From Portulaca oleracea (taxonomy: Eukaryota > Streptophyta > Magnoliopsida > Caryophyllales > Portulacaceae), in assembly GCA_029582165.1 (NCBI GenBank), contig CM055870.1, forward strand, positions 7,931,832 through 7,995,831: a DNA stretch of 64,000 bases, read 5' to 3'. Below the pieces are notes generated by a model. It was not told the DNA's origin and searched no databases. It saw nothing but the letters and a program-made list of their open reading frames with translations. The first letter of the stretch is position 1. Each line of letters opens with the position of its first letter. The translations under genes were made by a program, and so were the position numbers. Positions 1 through 11,883 of the stretch are shown here, one piece after another.

Positions 1-3000
1 ATTTGTAAAGTATGGATGCTAAGTGTGGTGACATATGTGTCCCTTATAGGTGTATGAGTCCTTTATGGATTGAGTGTGAAATATGTGAAATGGTTGGGAT
101 GGATGTTGAGCTTGAAGCTCTAGATGAGTATATGAAAAGTAAGTGTTTTCCCTTTCAGGTTTGAAGACTATGTAAAATTTGGGGATAGTCCAATTTATAG
201 GGGAAGTGCTGCCGAAAATTTCTGCAGAAATTTGAAAAGTTTAGTAGCAAGTTTAAGAAAACCTAATTACAGGTTGTGTTTAACTTAAAAGTTTGGCATG
301 AGTAAAGCATGTTATGTGTATGAGGGCATTTGTGGACTGAAGCACATTGAAATAGTCCTTAAAGGAGACTTTAGTCGTCGAATGAGAATTTATAAGTCCA
401 ATTCCAAGTGGAATTGATGTAAAGCTCAAATGAGGGGCTAAAAGACTTGCCTAAGTGTAGAGTGAAATGAGAAAAGAATTTTAGATGATACAAATGTTCA
501 GCATGATCCAAGGATAGTAAGTAAGGTCACGATAATCATGAGATGGAACAAGAGTTCCTTTTAAGATAAGTAAGGTTCAGGTTGGTTGAGTCTCGGACCT
601 CGCCTTAATTCTCATTCGTTTAATTCTTTCAACAAAGTCTATCAATGTCAAAGTTATTAAAGCTTTTTATCGATGTTACATAGAACATAGGGCATAGATG
701 GATCACAAGCGTGACCCTTTTCCCAACCTCTTCACAATGTTACGGGAGCACAAGACCAACGTCCAAGTTCATCTCAAGAGGTTGCAAACCGCCTTTGGTA
801 TCCATTGTGCGGCTAATCCGCTATTTGAGTATCGCAGTGATGAGTGCCAAGTTGGTGCTTATTGCCCCCCCTCCCCACAAGAGTCTGTGGGACGATGTAA
901 GACGTTACCTCGCCATGTTGCTCGTCAGGAGAACGGTCGATACGCTGGTGCTTGACTACGACTACATTGAGCACAGAATCACACCGTGGAAATAATTTTG
1001 GGGACCTTAGAATTTGTTTTGTGTCAAAATATAGTTTGGATATGGTTGAAAAAGGGGTACCCTAAGGACAAGTGGAAGGGGCATCCTCATATTCTAGGAT
1101 ATTTACATTAGTATCATACATTGAAGGGTTTTAACTAGCAAGTGCTTGTGATAGTCTGTAGGGTGGTGAACTTTATGTCATTATAGGGCCGTGGAAAATT
1201 ATTTGGAATTTCCTTATTATACGAACCTGCTTGTGGATTTTATAGCTAGGTGAGGCGAGGAAAGCCTTGTGAGAATGCAATTGACTACCAACCGAAGATA
1301 TATACAGAACAAGTTATAAAGTGGTGATGACAATAAGTTATGTGGAATGAGGGTATACTCCGTAGTAATGTTGGAATATGTCTCAAAGGGCGGGGAAATC
1401 ACCTTGAACTACAAGGTCCTTAGTCTAACCTGGGAATAACTACGCGCCCAGGCACATACTCATTCCGCCACTAGGTTAAGAGAAGTTGCTTCTGGAGGAT
1501 AGCTATTAACGAACAACCATCGCGAGGACCCAATCTTTTCTGCATGACTTTTATACTTTAAGTTCATCGTTCAAGTTTAACTTTTAATTCTTGCTCTCAT
1601 TGGACATCCTCCTAATAAAGTTTACCCTCTCATTGTTAAAACCCAAGCTTCTCATTACCTATCCTTGCTTATTCTCAAGAATCTTTATCATATCCTATCG
1701 TTGTTATCGATTCGGTGTGTTAAGACATTCAATGACACGCCTTTAGTAGCTCATTGCGATTCATGAATGATTCCGGGACCATTATCTACCCTTGACTGCT
1801 GTCGACTCGTTATGTCCCCAAAGATAAACTTCATTAGATTCATATGACCCTTCTTACTCGTTAAGATTTATCTTTTCCAGGTGATGGTCATGTTCTATCA
1901 TGAAGCTGAACACTCCTTTCAAAGCTTAATTTCCACAAACGTTGTACCTTGTTTAGAATCAATAGCTTATGCTCTAATGTTAGGAAAGTTACCACAAAGC
2001 ATTCATACTTCCCAAACTTTAATAGTTTTAATTCAGGAATCAGAAGACCGATCCTGATAGCTTTCTCCCCCAATTCAAGCTCATTTCGAGGTACTTATAA
2101 ACTTCCTTGTTCAGGAAATCATTGTAATCATCATCTTTGGCAATTATGCTATCTCTTGTTGATCTCAATTTTCTTAATCGATATACATGCGTAGTTGGGT
2201 TAAAGAATACCTCTATTCCTCCGTCGTCTTAAAGCCTTAAGTCTACCAATGTAAACCTTTGCTTTGTTGTTGTTTTCCAAAATTCATGTTCTTACCTCTT
2301 AATTGATGGCACCTTCCTATTATCGCGTTTCCTCCATGCCTATTGGTGTCTTTCATAAGAAATAGATGCCTTGATGGAAGTTAATAAAGGGAGGAAAAGC
2401 GAAGTGGAGAAATGTTAGATTGCGGAATTATGTGATACGAGGTAAGATGGGAAAGGTAGAGAAATCGTTGTTTAAGAAATGTTAGGGACCTTTGGGTCAA
2501 GGCTTCTTACGATGAGAGGTTCATGAGTTGGCGAATATAGAACGCTTGAAGGAAGATTAGCTCTTCTTCCAAAGGACATAAAAGCCATATGGATATATCC
2601 GGGAGCGAAAAGGTTCTTGCCATATAATTTATGATGGGAAGAGAGTGCTCAATTACTTAAGAGATAAAAACCCGGTGTTTTGGACCGTCTTAGAAAGTGA
2701 TGCCAAGAGAAATGAGTTCAAAGTTGTATAAACAATCGCGTAAGGTGCTCGTCACGATGATGACCGTAACCTTAAGATGAGATACGATATCATGGGGACA
2801 TATGAAAGGTAATGTCGCACCCATGATGTAGGCACAGTGGAATAGTTAAAGTCGTAGTCACGCATCCGAATTAATCCAGACGCAGACATAAGATCGAGTC
2901 GTCCGACCACATGTCAAGATCGACCAAAGTAGACAACGAAGGGAAACCGCTCGAACTTCAATTGGAAACCGTGTTTCCTTTAAAGTGATTCAACTCGAGG

Positions 3001-3069
3001 ATTCGGAGTTTCAATATCTAGGGGAGGTTAAGCCCTTGCTATAGTAGGGTCTTACTCCGTTGTGGAGAG

Positions 3070-3375
3070 ATCAATCCAATGACATATCGTTTAGATGTAC
3101 CTTATAAGCCGGACTATAGGCGTGCCGATTCACGTTTCTCCAACTCCGGAAATATGTAACGGGCCCAACCCGCAGTTCTGAAAAAGAACCCCTGTTGAAA
3201 AAGGAAGGTCTCATCGTCGAACAACAATCGATCCAAAATTTTTGAACACGGAATCAAAAGACGTCACTCAAAGGAAAGTCCCTTAGTCAAAGCACTTTGG
3301 GCAACTCAAGACACCTCGGAAACCTCTGGGGAAACCAAGGAAGACATGAAGGGAAGCCACCCACACATCTTTTAA
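3070..3375 (+). pseudogene. Relic of pol C-terminus, tether and chromodomain-like end
   Basis: At 3070-3110 one frame reads INPMTYRLDVP, which resembles the stretch after the integrase core of plant Ty3/gypsy pol proteins. At 3280-3375 another frame reads VKALW followed by a T/S/E-rich stretch with ETKEDM and SHPHIF and then a stop. This matches the usual end of chromovirus pol, where a V-K-V-L-W box and an E-A-T-W-E-like box form the chromodomain, which tethers integrase to chromatin. Key tryptophans of the second box are lost. The frames do not join without shifts. Assignment to the Del/Tekay group is my inference from this end and the long LTR. Confidence 0.5.
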
Positions 3376-3411
3376 GGAATATCAAACACAATGGAACCAA
3401 CAGCAAGTTTC

Positions 3412-3442
3412 GGGGACGAAACTTCTTTTAAGGGGGGGAGGA
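3412..3442 (+). other. Polypurine tract of the long-LTR chromovirus
   Basis: The segment GGGGACGAAACTTCTTTTAA is followed by a run of G and GAGGA ending right before TGTAAC, the LTR start. This is the plus-strand priming site used in reverse transcription. The same GGACGAAACTTCTTTTAAG block occurs on the minus strand at about 26895-26920 next to the second LTR, tying the two elements to one family. Confidence 0.7.
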
Positions 3443-6400
3443 TGTAACAACCCACCCCAAAATCACGTTTAATTATATCTAAAGCACAGTAGTTACGCAA
3501 ATCGCGTTCTAAATTTTTTTCCGCGTTTACCGTTACTTATTTATTTATTGATTTATTTATTTATGTATTGTTATCGGTGTCGTGTCTCGTGCAGGAGATG
3601 GCCAAGATGCCGAATTATCGGCTTAAAAATTTCACTTTACATGTTCATTCAATGAGTTAAAGTATTTCAGGTTATACGATTTATGTTATAAAGTTATTAA
3701 ATCGTTAAGTTAATTGGTACTGGGTTTTACCGTTTACGCTATTTATTAACCTAAAGGGGGTCTAATTAATCGACCTCGTAACGTTTATATTTTATTACCC
3801 AAACTTTAATTTATTTGGGGTATATTTATTTCATTTAAAGTACAAGTAATATTGATGTTTCATTTATTTGGATTTTCTACATCAAAGTGTTATTTTATGT
3901 TAACCCAATTATTACCAATTGATTTTATTGTTTACAAACTAATTATTTAAGATTACCACAATTACAATTTTTGTTCTTAGTGTACAAATTCAGATTTTAG
4001 TGAGGGTAGAGAGAGTATAATTGATATTAGTTAGGGGAGGGGTTTCATTACAAGTCATTTTATTTTCTCCAATTAGACACCCATCCCCCTCTTTTTCCCC
4101 CTTTGCTTCTGCTGGCCGAGCCCACAGCAGCCCCAGCCCGCTGCTGGGCTGTTTCCGGCACCGGCGAGGTGCCCAGCCGCCGTCCAAGGTGGCCGCCGCC
4201 ACCCCTCTTCTTACCTCTTGTGTTTTCTCCTATTTTTAACTCAAAGGTATCCTCTCAAAACCCCCAATTTCAATTCTTTATACCTAATCTGAAAATCTAT
4301 GTTTATTTATGTTTTCTTTGTGATTTCTACTCTTTCTACTCTCTTTTATCTTGAAATCAAGTATATAATTGTATTGATTAAGTTAAGGTTTGATTTTGGA
4401 ATACATGCATGTGATTTTTGGAAGTGTTCTTGAGGTTTCTTGAGTATATTCATGGTGGATGATGTTTATATGTTCATGCATGTGAGTCTTAAGGTCTAAG
4501 ATGAGGTAATTATCAAGGTCTATATTCTGGAAGTATGATGGATTAAGGTTATATGGGATGTGGTTATGTTTTGATATGATTAAGAGTGGAATAACTAAAT
4601 TAAAAACTGAGATATTAGTGGTTAACGATTCTGGTTCGAATCTGGAAATTTACAGTAGCATAAAGGTGGGATTTCTGCCCAGATTTCCACTCCATTGGAT
4701 AGCCTAAAGTGTTAGCAAACCATAGGATTTGGAATTTCGAGTTTTCGACATGTATAGCCCGAGTTACGACCAAAACCGTAACCTCACGTTTTTATATTCG
4801 ATTTCTGAGTCAGTGTTTTGAGGGCTGATTTTCGGACCTTTGGAGACTTTATTGATTTTAGTGACAAACATAAGAGTTTTAGGCCACATTGCAAGCTTTC
4901 CGGAAAGGTATGGTTCATAGTCATCGGATTTCGAGAGTGTGAGTTACGAGCCCGGGAAGCAGGGCTGCCCGGGATAACATTCTGCCCAATTTGGTTTATG
5001 AAAATGTGTCTTTTGGGCCTCAAATCAACCCAATAAGGGGTCCTAAGCATAAATGTGTCATGGTTATAAGTTTTCATTTTAGAGTTATTTGTGTTTAAGG
5101 CCAAAAGTACTATATTGGAGTCTTAAGTGAGTCTTAAGGATGGCTTCCCAAAAGCTAATGAGTTTGTTAAAGTATTTCACTTCCCCATCTTCCTTTAGAA
5201 TATTATTCAATGTCTTGAGCTAGCTAAGAGTTTCTTCTAGCTTGGTAGCTTCCAAGTTCAAAGTTACTTCCATCTTCATTGCTTAAATCATTGACCCAAG
5301 CTTGTTCTTATTGCATTCGAATATGTTTATCGTACTCCGTTTTATCGTTCATTTGCTATCGTATGATCAAGCCATAGTTAACTCCATCGTTCGCATCCTA
5401 GCTTTCAAGTGTAAGCACCCCATTCATCGTCAATTCAAGCTAATTTTATTGGATTCAAGCCCTTTCATTTGAATCATATTCTGCGTCATTATGTTCATGT
5501 TTTCCGACTCGGAAATTTCTAAGGTTTTATATGCACTGCTTCTGTCCGGGCCATTTTTCGGGCTCTTCCTTCCATTTCTAGCCTTTGGGCCAGTTGACAA
5601 AGTTAAAGATCATGTTTTTCCTTATTCCGGGATGTACTCTTTTACGTCGTTTCGATTTTCCTAACTCACGTTATGCTATAAACGCTATTTTGATACAACC
5701 TGAAATTTTATTCCTAAAGTTGTTTCATCTATATTACTAAGTTTCCAAACTCGTGAAACTAATTTAGAACCTTATTCGGTTCTTCATGTTTATGTATGCT
5801 TCTATTGGTTGACAAAGTTTCAAAGGCCATCTCCAAGCCGAGCCGCGCCGCCAAAGTTTTAGCGTCTTAAGGTACGCAAATTGTCCAACTCTTGCTTCTA
5901 TTAAAAGTCAAGTACAGTTTTATTGCATAGTTATATGTTCTAATGATTTTATTGTTTTATAAGTGGTCCCGACACCTATTCTACAGTAGCTAGAGTGAAG
6001 TCTAGCATTTCTGAGCTCCTATCTGAGTAATCTTGACTTTGGCGATGTCATTGCCTAGCGATCACCCATCCAAACTCGAGATCGGTCTGGGCGTACGTGC
6101 GTGAGGTGCTTCGGCATCGATCTAAAAGGGATACCACGTCCTATAGTATGAAAACTTTTCAATGTTAAGCACAACATATGCATAGAAACTGTATAGCTTA
6201 AAGTATTCCATGGTTTAGCATTCTTGTGTCCCCTTCCCGTTTTCAAAATGATTTTAAATGCCGGCACTAAAAACCGTTTTCGAACGGTTTGACGTGTTGG
6301 AGGTTTACGTACTGAGTGTTTCCCACTCACTTTGCGAATGTATTTCAATGTTTTGTTTTAGGCGGTCCGAGCTCCCGAGGATAAAGACGAGGTTAGCGAG

Positions 6401-6731
6401 CAAGTTGTGCATGCAGGTAGTTCTCTAAAGGCGATCGAAGATCGGTATTCAAGGTTACCCAAGAGCATTAAAGGTCACTCGGTTGTGAAAGGTCTATACG
6501 ATATGTTTAATTAAAGGTTGAATAATGTATTTGTACTTTAAGTTTAGCAGTTGTGTTGTATGGAGTTAAATCTGATTTATGGTGGATTGTTATATTGTGG
6601 TTTTGTGTATGTGCCTTGTCCCGAGTGGGGACGGCGGTAATGCCTCGACCTAAGGTGTTCCGCTGCGCTAATCACAGGTTTGGGGTTCTAAAGTATAGTC
6701 TTAATCTTGTGATTAAGGTTGGGGCGTTACA
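3443..6731 (+). mobile_element. 3.3 kb LTR of a Ty3/gypsy chromovirus (copy 1)
   Basis: The LTR starts TGTAACAACCC after the polypurine tract and ends GGGGCGTTACA, giving the expected TG...CA ends with short inverted terminal repeats (TGTAAC/GTTACA). Length is 3289 bp, close to the about 3.37 kb of copy 2 on the minus strand at 16929-26886. A GC-rich block around 4100-4205 sits where copy 2 also has a GC-rich leader. Short open frames inside it look non-coding. The matching 5' LTR would be left of the window. Confidence 0.72.
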
Positions 6732-6751
6732 CAGGGAGAGGTTATGTAGAG

Positions 6752-6925
6752 GAGCCTCACAGACGAGGCAAATGAAGGCGTGGAGGGGCCTCACATACGA
6801 GGCAGAGAGGAAGGGCCTACAGACGAGGCTTGTGATGAAGGGCCTCACAGATGAGGCAGAGAAGAGGGACCTCACAGACGAGGTAGAGAAGAGGGGCCTC
6901 ACAGATGAGGCAGAGAAGAACATGA
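6752..6925. repeat. 27-bp minisatellite
   Basis: About six imperfect copies of a unit built on GGCCTCACAGACGAGGCAGAG lie 20 bp beyond the LTR end. The last three copies are exactly 27 bp apart and differ by a few substitutions; earlier copies are shortened or diverged. A 27-bp period keeps frame, so translation gives a nine-residue repeat (GLTDEAEKR), but no gene context supports a protein here. Each unit carries a GCCTCaCAGAcGAGGC near-palindrome. Confidence 0.85.
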
Positions 6926-7390
6926 CGAATTACAATGGATATCAAACTCACAAAACCTTAGTGCTTTAAGGTTTTACTACACAACACCTCACCAACATAG
7001 TTGGCTACAAAACTCACCAAGAACCTCGGTTACACCTCACCAGAAGTACCTTACTGGCTACACTTCTCACCAAAAATTTATTGGCTACACTCAGAAACCT
7101 CACGAGATTTCCTACACTCGATTACTTGCTTGGAATCGACTAATTCTTCAAGGAGGAAGCTGGTGCCTTTTTATAAGCCTTGGATGTCATCAATAACGGC
7201 TACTTCTTCTGGTGGATCCTTTCCATATTTGTGTTGATCTTCAATCTTCATTCTTTTTAGAAGCTTCAATCCTTATCTACCAAAATATATTCTGCAAGAA
7301 TATACAATAAAATAAGTAGATATTATTCAAAATATATGCTGGGATTATTTAAGAGATTTTCAAGATACTTCCCTAATTTTTTGTTCTTTC
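6926..7390 (-). mobile_element. Possible LTR fragment, minus strand
   Basis: Read on the minus strand, this stretch has a TATAAAAAGG box (about 7170), a downstream CT/AC-rich leader and repeated short words such as TTGGCTACA on the plus strand. That layout resembles a promoter-bearing LTR. I could not fix TG...CA ends or a target duplication, so this is a weak call. Confidence 0.25.
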
Positions 7391-7439
7391 AAACAAAAAT
7401 CTTTGGACATGGCTGAGGTCCTCAGCTGCAGTGGTGTTG

Positions 7440-7580
7440 AGGGCATCGCAGTTTCTACAGAGAGAGAAAAGGGAGGTTGAGAGAGTAGAGAAAGAGATGG
7501 AGGGGTGGAGGGGGGGGGGTAATGAGAGAGTTGGGAGAGAGAGAAGGGGAGGAGGGTAGAGAGAGAATGGATGTAGAATT
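7440..7580. repeat. Purine-rich GA/GGA tract
   Basis: A low-complexity stretch of GAGAGA, GGGGG and GGAG words, almost free of pyrimidines. It may be a simple repeat or the CT-rich leader of a minus-strand transcript. No gene is visible between 7240 and 7860 otherwise. Confidence 0.7.
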
Positions 7581-7870
7581 AATAAATGAGTGTCATTGTA
7601 ATACATATAATGTGAAAGGACAAATATGTCAATTAAAAACTTACTCTTATGAACTCTCCTAATTGATTTCCCAAGTAGGGGTAGATAATTTACCCTTACA
7701 AACACTCTCATATCCTCAACCTCATTTATTCTTATGAATTCCTGCCTTCATTTTTAACTCCTCTCCCAAACGGACCTTAGGCGATACCGATCATCTCGAC
7801 CTTGCGTTCCGAACAAGGTTCGCTAGTATAAATATTCAATACTCGTTGGCCTTGGGAGCTACAATCATTT

Positions 7871-8331
7871 GGGTTATTTGCATTTTGGACCCTGAAGTAT
7901 AAGGGTATTTAATTTCTGAACCCTTGGTTTTCATTGTTTATTTTTGGGACCCTAAAGTTTATGTTTTAATAAAAAAAGACCTTAAAGTTTGTAGTTTGAA
8001 AAAAAAGACCCGTGTACTGTTTTTCTTTTTCTTCTCACGTTTGAATTTATCTCTCGATTAATGCCAAACTTTAGGAGTAAGGTTAAGACTGATATTGAAG
8101 CTATAATACACCTCTCTTATACATGTCAGAACTAATTAGACCCTGAAGTACCCAAGGTCTAAGTATTTCCGACATGAATGAGAGAGGTGTATTACAGCAA
8201 GGTCTAATTAGTTCCGGCATGAATAAGAGAGGTGTATTAAAACTTCAATATTAGTTTTAACCTTAGTCTTGAAGTATAAGGTCCATAAATTGAATACCCA
8301 TATACTTCAGGCTCCAAAATACAAAAAACCC
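7871..8331. mobile_element. Mutator-like MITE with 10-bp target duplication
   Basis: The element begins GGGTTATTTGCATTTTGG and ends with the imperfect inverse (CCAAAATACAAAAAACCC). Terminal inverted repeats run about 45 bp and include GACCCTGAAGTATAAGGG. The perfect 10-bp repeat ACAATCATTT flanks it (7861-7870 and 8332-8341). Long inverted repeats and a 9-11 bp duplication are typical of Mutator-like elements. The 461-bp inside is itself foldback-like, with AGAGAGGTGTATTA occurring in both orientations, and it encodes nothing. Confidence 0.82.
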
Positions 8332-8780
8332 ACAATCATTTGTGCCACCAAATAACAACTAGGGTTTTGAGTCACATCATTTGTGCCACCAAATAACGAA
8401 AGAATGGAAAGTTATGTAATATGTTCCCTTTAACTTCACCCTCCAGTCAAGTACAACATTTTCAAAGCAAGAAATTTTGTTAAGATTTTGTAGGTGGTTT
8501 TCAACACAACTATTCAAATAAGATTTTGGCGAAGCAATCTCCCTTTTTTCAAGTTCAAATTACATTAAATATTTTGAGTCAATACCATATAATAAACTAG
8601 AAAGCTTCTTGGAACCTATATTCAAATTGTGCAACTTATATGTTTCTAACGTACAAAAGCAGAAAAGGATAATGTTATTGTTAGAAATTGAGATAAGTAA
8701 TTATGTATTTTCAACAGATTTCTTTGAGGGACATTCTGGAAAAAAGACATGCAATAATTGCACGAGTTTGGACTATCATA
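8332..8780. other. Intergenic, with a 20-bp direct duplication
   Basis: CATTTGTGCCACCAAATAAC occurs at about 8337 and again about 40 bp downstream, so the flank next to the MITE was locally duplicated. The remainder is AT-rich and shows no gene. Confidence 0.6.
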
Positions 8781-8968
8781 TGTGAAAATTTAATCAATAA
8801 CTCAATAATACTATCTTATTGTGATATATTACATAACTTTGTTCTAAAATAACAAAAACAAAATCTATTACTAACCTTTTTACTCTTGTGATACATCTAA
8901 ATTTGTAACTTCATGTTATTTGGTGGAAAAATTCATGTCATATAGCCTTAGGTATTGAATAAGCCAAA

Positions 8969-9532
8969 TTACTCGAGCGTTTGGAAGCAATACTTATGAC
9001 AAGCTGAATAACAATGTTTTGCAAGCTCTGCAATATGACAAATGAAACATGAAAATGGATTAGTATAAGTATCTAGAAAACATCATGAAAATGATAAAAA
9101 TAAGCTATTTCATCTAAGGATTATTAATAAGTCTAAAAAAAAACTAATTTCATTTGAATACAGTTACTTATAGATTCATAGATAAAGCTCACCCAATGTA
9201 TTGACGTCGTGACATAGCTGAGATCCTTCACAACCGACCATACAAAAGAGTCCTTGAGCACCTTTCTTGTCTTCAGCAACCAATTTCTCAAAAGTGGCTT
9301 TGTTGGACAGTGACTCATATGAAGTTATGAAACATCGTGTTGGACAGTTAACATCCTCTGGTGTGCATTCTTCTAAACATTTATTTGTGTTTTCAACAAA
9401 TTCAGCTGCTGATTGATCTACATAACTTTGATGTTTTTCCATACTGTTTATATTTTTTGCAATCGTGTTGTCCACGATAGTAGCTAAAACAATTGCTATG
9501 ATTAAACAACGACTTACTTTTCTTCCTTGCAT
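8969..9532 (-). CDS. Small secreted cysteine-rich protein, copy 1
   Basis: Two exons on the minus strand: 9532-9193 and 9027-8969, joined by a GT-AG intron, give 132 residues. Residues 1-25 form a signal peptide (basic start MQGRK, then LIIAIVLATIV, ending near AIA-like IAK). The secreted part has ten cysteines in the order C-x3-C-x6-C-x3-C, then C-x3-C-x5-C, then C-x3-C-x3-C. The intron splits the Glu codon after DVNTL, so the last three cysteines are on exon 2. The closest relative is copy 2 at 12757; copies 3 and 4 are more distant. I do not recognise the family. The YC-x2-GC-x2-S-x-LC stretch faintly recalls plant thionin-like precursors, but that is not enough to name it. A small apoplastic defence or signalling peptide is an inference. 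Confidence 0.85.
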
Positions 9533-9663
9533 GATGAATGAAAAATGAAAATTAAGGTTTTGTCACAATTCTCAAGCTTCACTTTTAACCTAGTAAATTT
9601 TCTTCTTTTGTTTGTCTTTGGGGAACCAAGCTGATGATGCAACATCAACATTACGTTCCTTGA

Positions 9664-9669
9664 TTTATA
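9664..9669 (-). promoter_or_regulatory. TATA box of cysteine-rich gene copy 1
   Basis: TATAAA on the minus strand, about 130 bp upstream of the start codon, within the ATTCTATAAA context shared with copies 2 and 3. Confidence 0.6.
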
Positions 9670-9830
9670 GAATCCTATTTCAAAACTGGCCATATTACCA
9701 CAATGTGATGTGGCTTAAATTTTGCCTACTTTTTCTTTTTATTGTCAACGTGGCCTTTTTACCATTATAATCCATATTTGTCACTTGATGTAATTCCTTA
9801 ATTATATTTTAATTACTACATGATTCTATG

Positions 9831-10150
9831 AATCCTTGTAGTTCTCTTTACGTACTCAATCTTCTTTTTTTTTTTTGGAACATTTAGGTATATATATATC
9901 AAGAGAGTCAATGAGTCATATATGAAAGTATGTTAAGCTACTGCATGGTAACTAATATTCATGTCTAAGTAGATTTTTTTTTTTTGAAGATGTCTAAGTA
10001 ATTAATTTTCAATTAGTTCATGTTGTAATATTCATGCAACCTTTCTGTTGTTCTTTCTTTGGCACCTCATCGGAGGTTTTCACCAATCTATACAACCTCT
10101 TTCTAATAATACTTTAGTTGTTATTGAATACAACATCTTTCCTAATAACC
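9831..10150. other. Intergenic AT-rich DNA
   Basis: T-rich homopolymers and a direct repeat of GATGTCTAAGTA-like words (9960-10005). No gene seen. Confidence 0.5.
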
Positions 10151-10905
10151 TAAGGGGTCGTTTGGCACGAGAGAATGTGGGTTGGGAATGAGAATAGAAT
10201 AATTGAGAATATGATTCTCATGTTTATTTCACAGTAATTAAAAAAAATGGGGCGATGAGAATGAGAATATCATGCCCCAACTCACAGTAACATATTACCG
10301 TGGGTGGTGGCAATTAATACAGAGAATTTATTAATCACTGCTAAATATCGATATTATCCTTATGTTTAATTGTTATTACCAATACTACCCTTCCTAATTT
10401 AAAAGATCTTAATCACCGAGAGATTGAGAGATCTAATTAATAATTATTTATTTTTATGGGAACATTTAGTATTTTAGATATATTAAATAATTGATACTTA
10501 TTTATTAGAATGTCAATTTATTTCATCCTTTGAATTTGGATTTTTTATATACTTGATTTTAATTTATATTTGGTGTTGAATTAGTTTAATTAGAATTTTT
10601 CTATGAACTTTAATTTTTAAAAATTTTCATATAGTAATTGATTTTCTTAGCATGAAATATGAGTTAGTTGTATTCTTCCGCCCACTTCAATCTATTAAAA
10701 AATTTATATTAATCAAAATTATATTTTAATAAATATGTATTTATTCTCAATCATACTCCCGCTTATTCCCAATTTCAATTACCACATAATAAACAACAAA
10801 ATTGGAAATTCATAAAAATATTTCAATTCCCATTCTCATTATGAATTTTCATTCCCATTCTCGTTATGAATTTTCATACCCATTCCCCTTGCATATCAAA
10901 TGAGC
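10151..10905. mobile_element. Possible decayed hAT-like nonautonomous element
   Basis: It starts with GGGGTCGTTTGGCACGAGAGAATG and ends in a degenerate inverse (CATATCAAATGAGCCATAGGG). Subterminal words of the GAATGAGAAT type appear in both orientations at the two ends. This type of GGGTCGTTTGG end is common in plant nonautonomous DNA elements. No clear target duplication was found. Confidence 0.4.
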
Positions 10906-10908
10906 CAT

Positions 10909-11883
10909 AGGGCCACTACTAATGGTGAGGCATAAGTGACCCGACACAAAAGACAGAACAAATGTGGGTGAGAAAAAAATTACAACAGTGAGAAAATTTA
11001 AAGGGTGGGTGATTATAATGCTTTTTCCCACCCATCCAGATAAGTGACTTGGTGAGAATCTCATGTGGGACCACCACAATTAAATACTATTTATTTTCTC
11101 ATATGACATTGAAAAATAAAAATCAAAATCAAAAGAGTGGGTTTAATAATTAACTTATAGGATGGGTGGGTGAAACTTTACTGTTAGGGATCGGATTCAG
11201 ATTTGTTGCCAGTTGTTAGTCACTTGTAAGGGTGTAAAATAGATCAATATATGCAGCGGAAGAAAATACAGGATGAGTATGGAATCGAGGATGATAATAG
11301 AGAGACAAGAACAAAGGTATATGGGTGAGATAGTATTTTTATGTGGGAAACCGAAGAACTCGGAGAAAAACCCACGGACGACGACAAATATCCACTAGTA
11401 GAAAAGGAGATATTACAAGAGGTAGAATATAATCTCTCATATACTCTCGCAACCTAGGGATAAATAGGGTGAAGATGTGGAAATAACACCGTACCTCCCT
11501 CATGGGGAGTTTTGAAGGCACTCACATCTGTTACATTTGTCGCTAGCCGCTAATCACAAGGTGAATAAAAACCTCTATTTATAGGGGTAAACATCCTATA
11601 GATCTGGCTAGACTTCCACTCCAAATACAATTAAGTTTTAGCTATTACAATTAGGAAACTAATATAATTAGGAAATAAAATAATTTCCTAATAGCAACCA
11701 ATAATTGGAGTTTAAATAGGTTTAGGAAACTTGCCAAATAATGAGTATAAGAGAATTTGGGTCATTAACCCAACATTTACCCACCATTGTAGAAATACCT
11801 TACTTGCAAGTGAGTGATGACTCATATTTACAATATTTTATAGGATGGGTGGGTGAAGTTTTACCCACCATTGGTATTGGCCT
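10909..11883. mobile_element. Nonautonomous DNA element split by a solo LTR
   Basis: Ends are imperfect inverted repeats: GGGCCACTACTAATGGTG on the left and CCATTGGTATTGGCC on the right. GGATGGGTGGGTGAA words occur in both halves. The piece 11182-11775 is a later LTR insertion. Removing it leaves about 380 bp, a MITE-sized element with no coding potential. Confidence 0.55.
11182..11775 (-). mobile_element. Solo LTR, minus strand, target duplication TTTAC
   Basis: The 594-bp unit begins TGTTAGGG and ends CCCAACA and is flanked by perfect TTTAC repeats (11177-11181 and 11776-11780). Read on the minus strand it has a TATAAATAGAGG promoter box (about 11575) and a 3' end with TTCCGCTGCATAT and CCTAACA, a style seen in plant copia LTRs. 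No inner region remains, so it arose by recombination between two LTRs. The copia assignment is an inference. Confidence 0.8.

Larger units (their letters stand above)
1..3442 (+). mobile_element. Decayed internal region of a Ty3/gypsy chromovirus (3' part)
   Basis: This stretch lies directly upstream of a polypurine tract and a long LTR, so it should be the inner part of the same retrotransposon; its 5' end is outside the window. No long open frame survives. The only coding relic I can read is the end of pol at about 3070-3375. The rest, including a short open stretch at 698-955, has no motif I recognise. Decay is heavy, with stops in every frame, which points to an old insertion. Part of it could be unrelated DNA inserted into the element. 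Confidence 0.5.
8780..9830 (-). repeat. Left arm of an inverted gene duplication
   Basis: This segment is the reverse complement, with modest divergence, of 12480-13500. The match covers promoter, both exons, intron and about 190 bp beyond the stop codon. Shared blocks include the upstream CCACATCACATTGTGG palindrome, the TATA region and the downstream CCACCAAATAA/CCAACAAATAA region. The arms are separated by about 2.6 kb of transposon-rich DNA. Confidence 0.85.

Noticed and set aside
698..995. Two overlapping open frames
   Set aside because: No domain, no codon-like composition and surrounded by decayed retroelement DNA.
7001..7237. Open frame of 78 codons
   Set aside because: Composed of repeated TTGGCTACA/CTCACCA words; likely LTR-type or low-complexity DNA.
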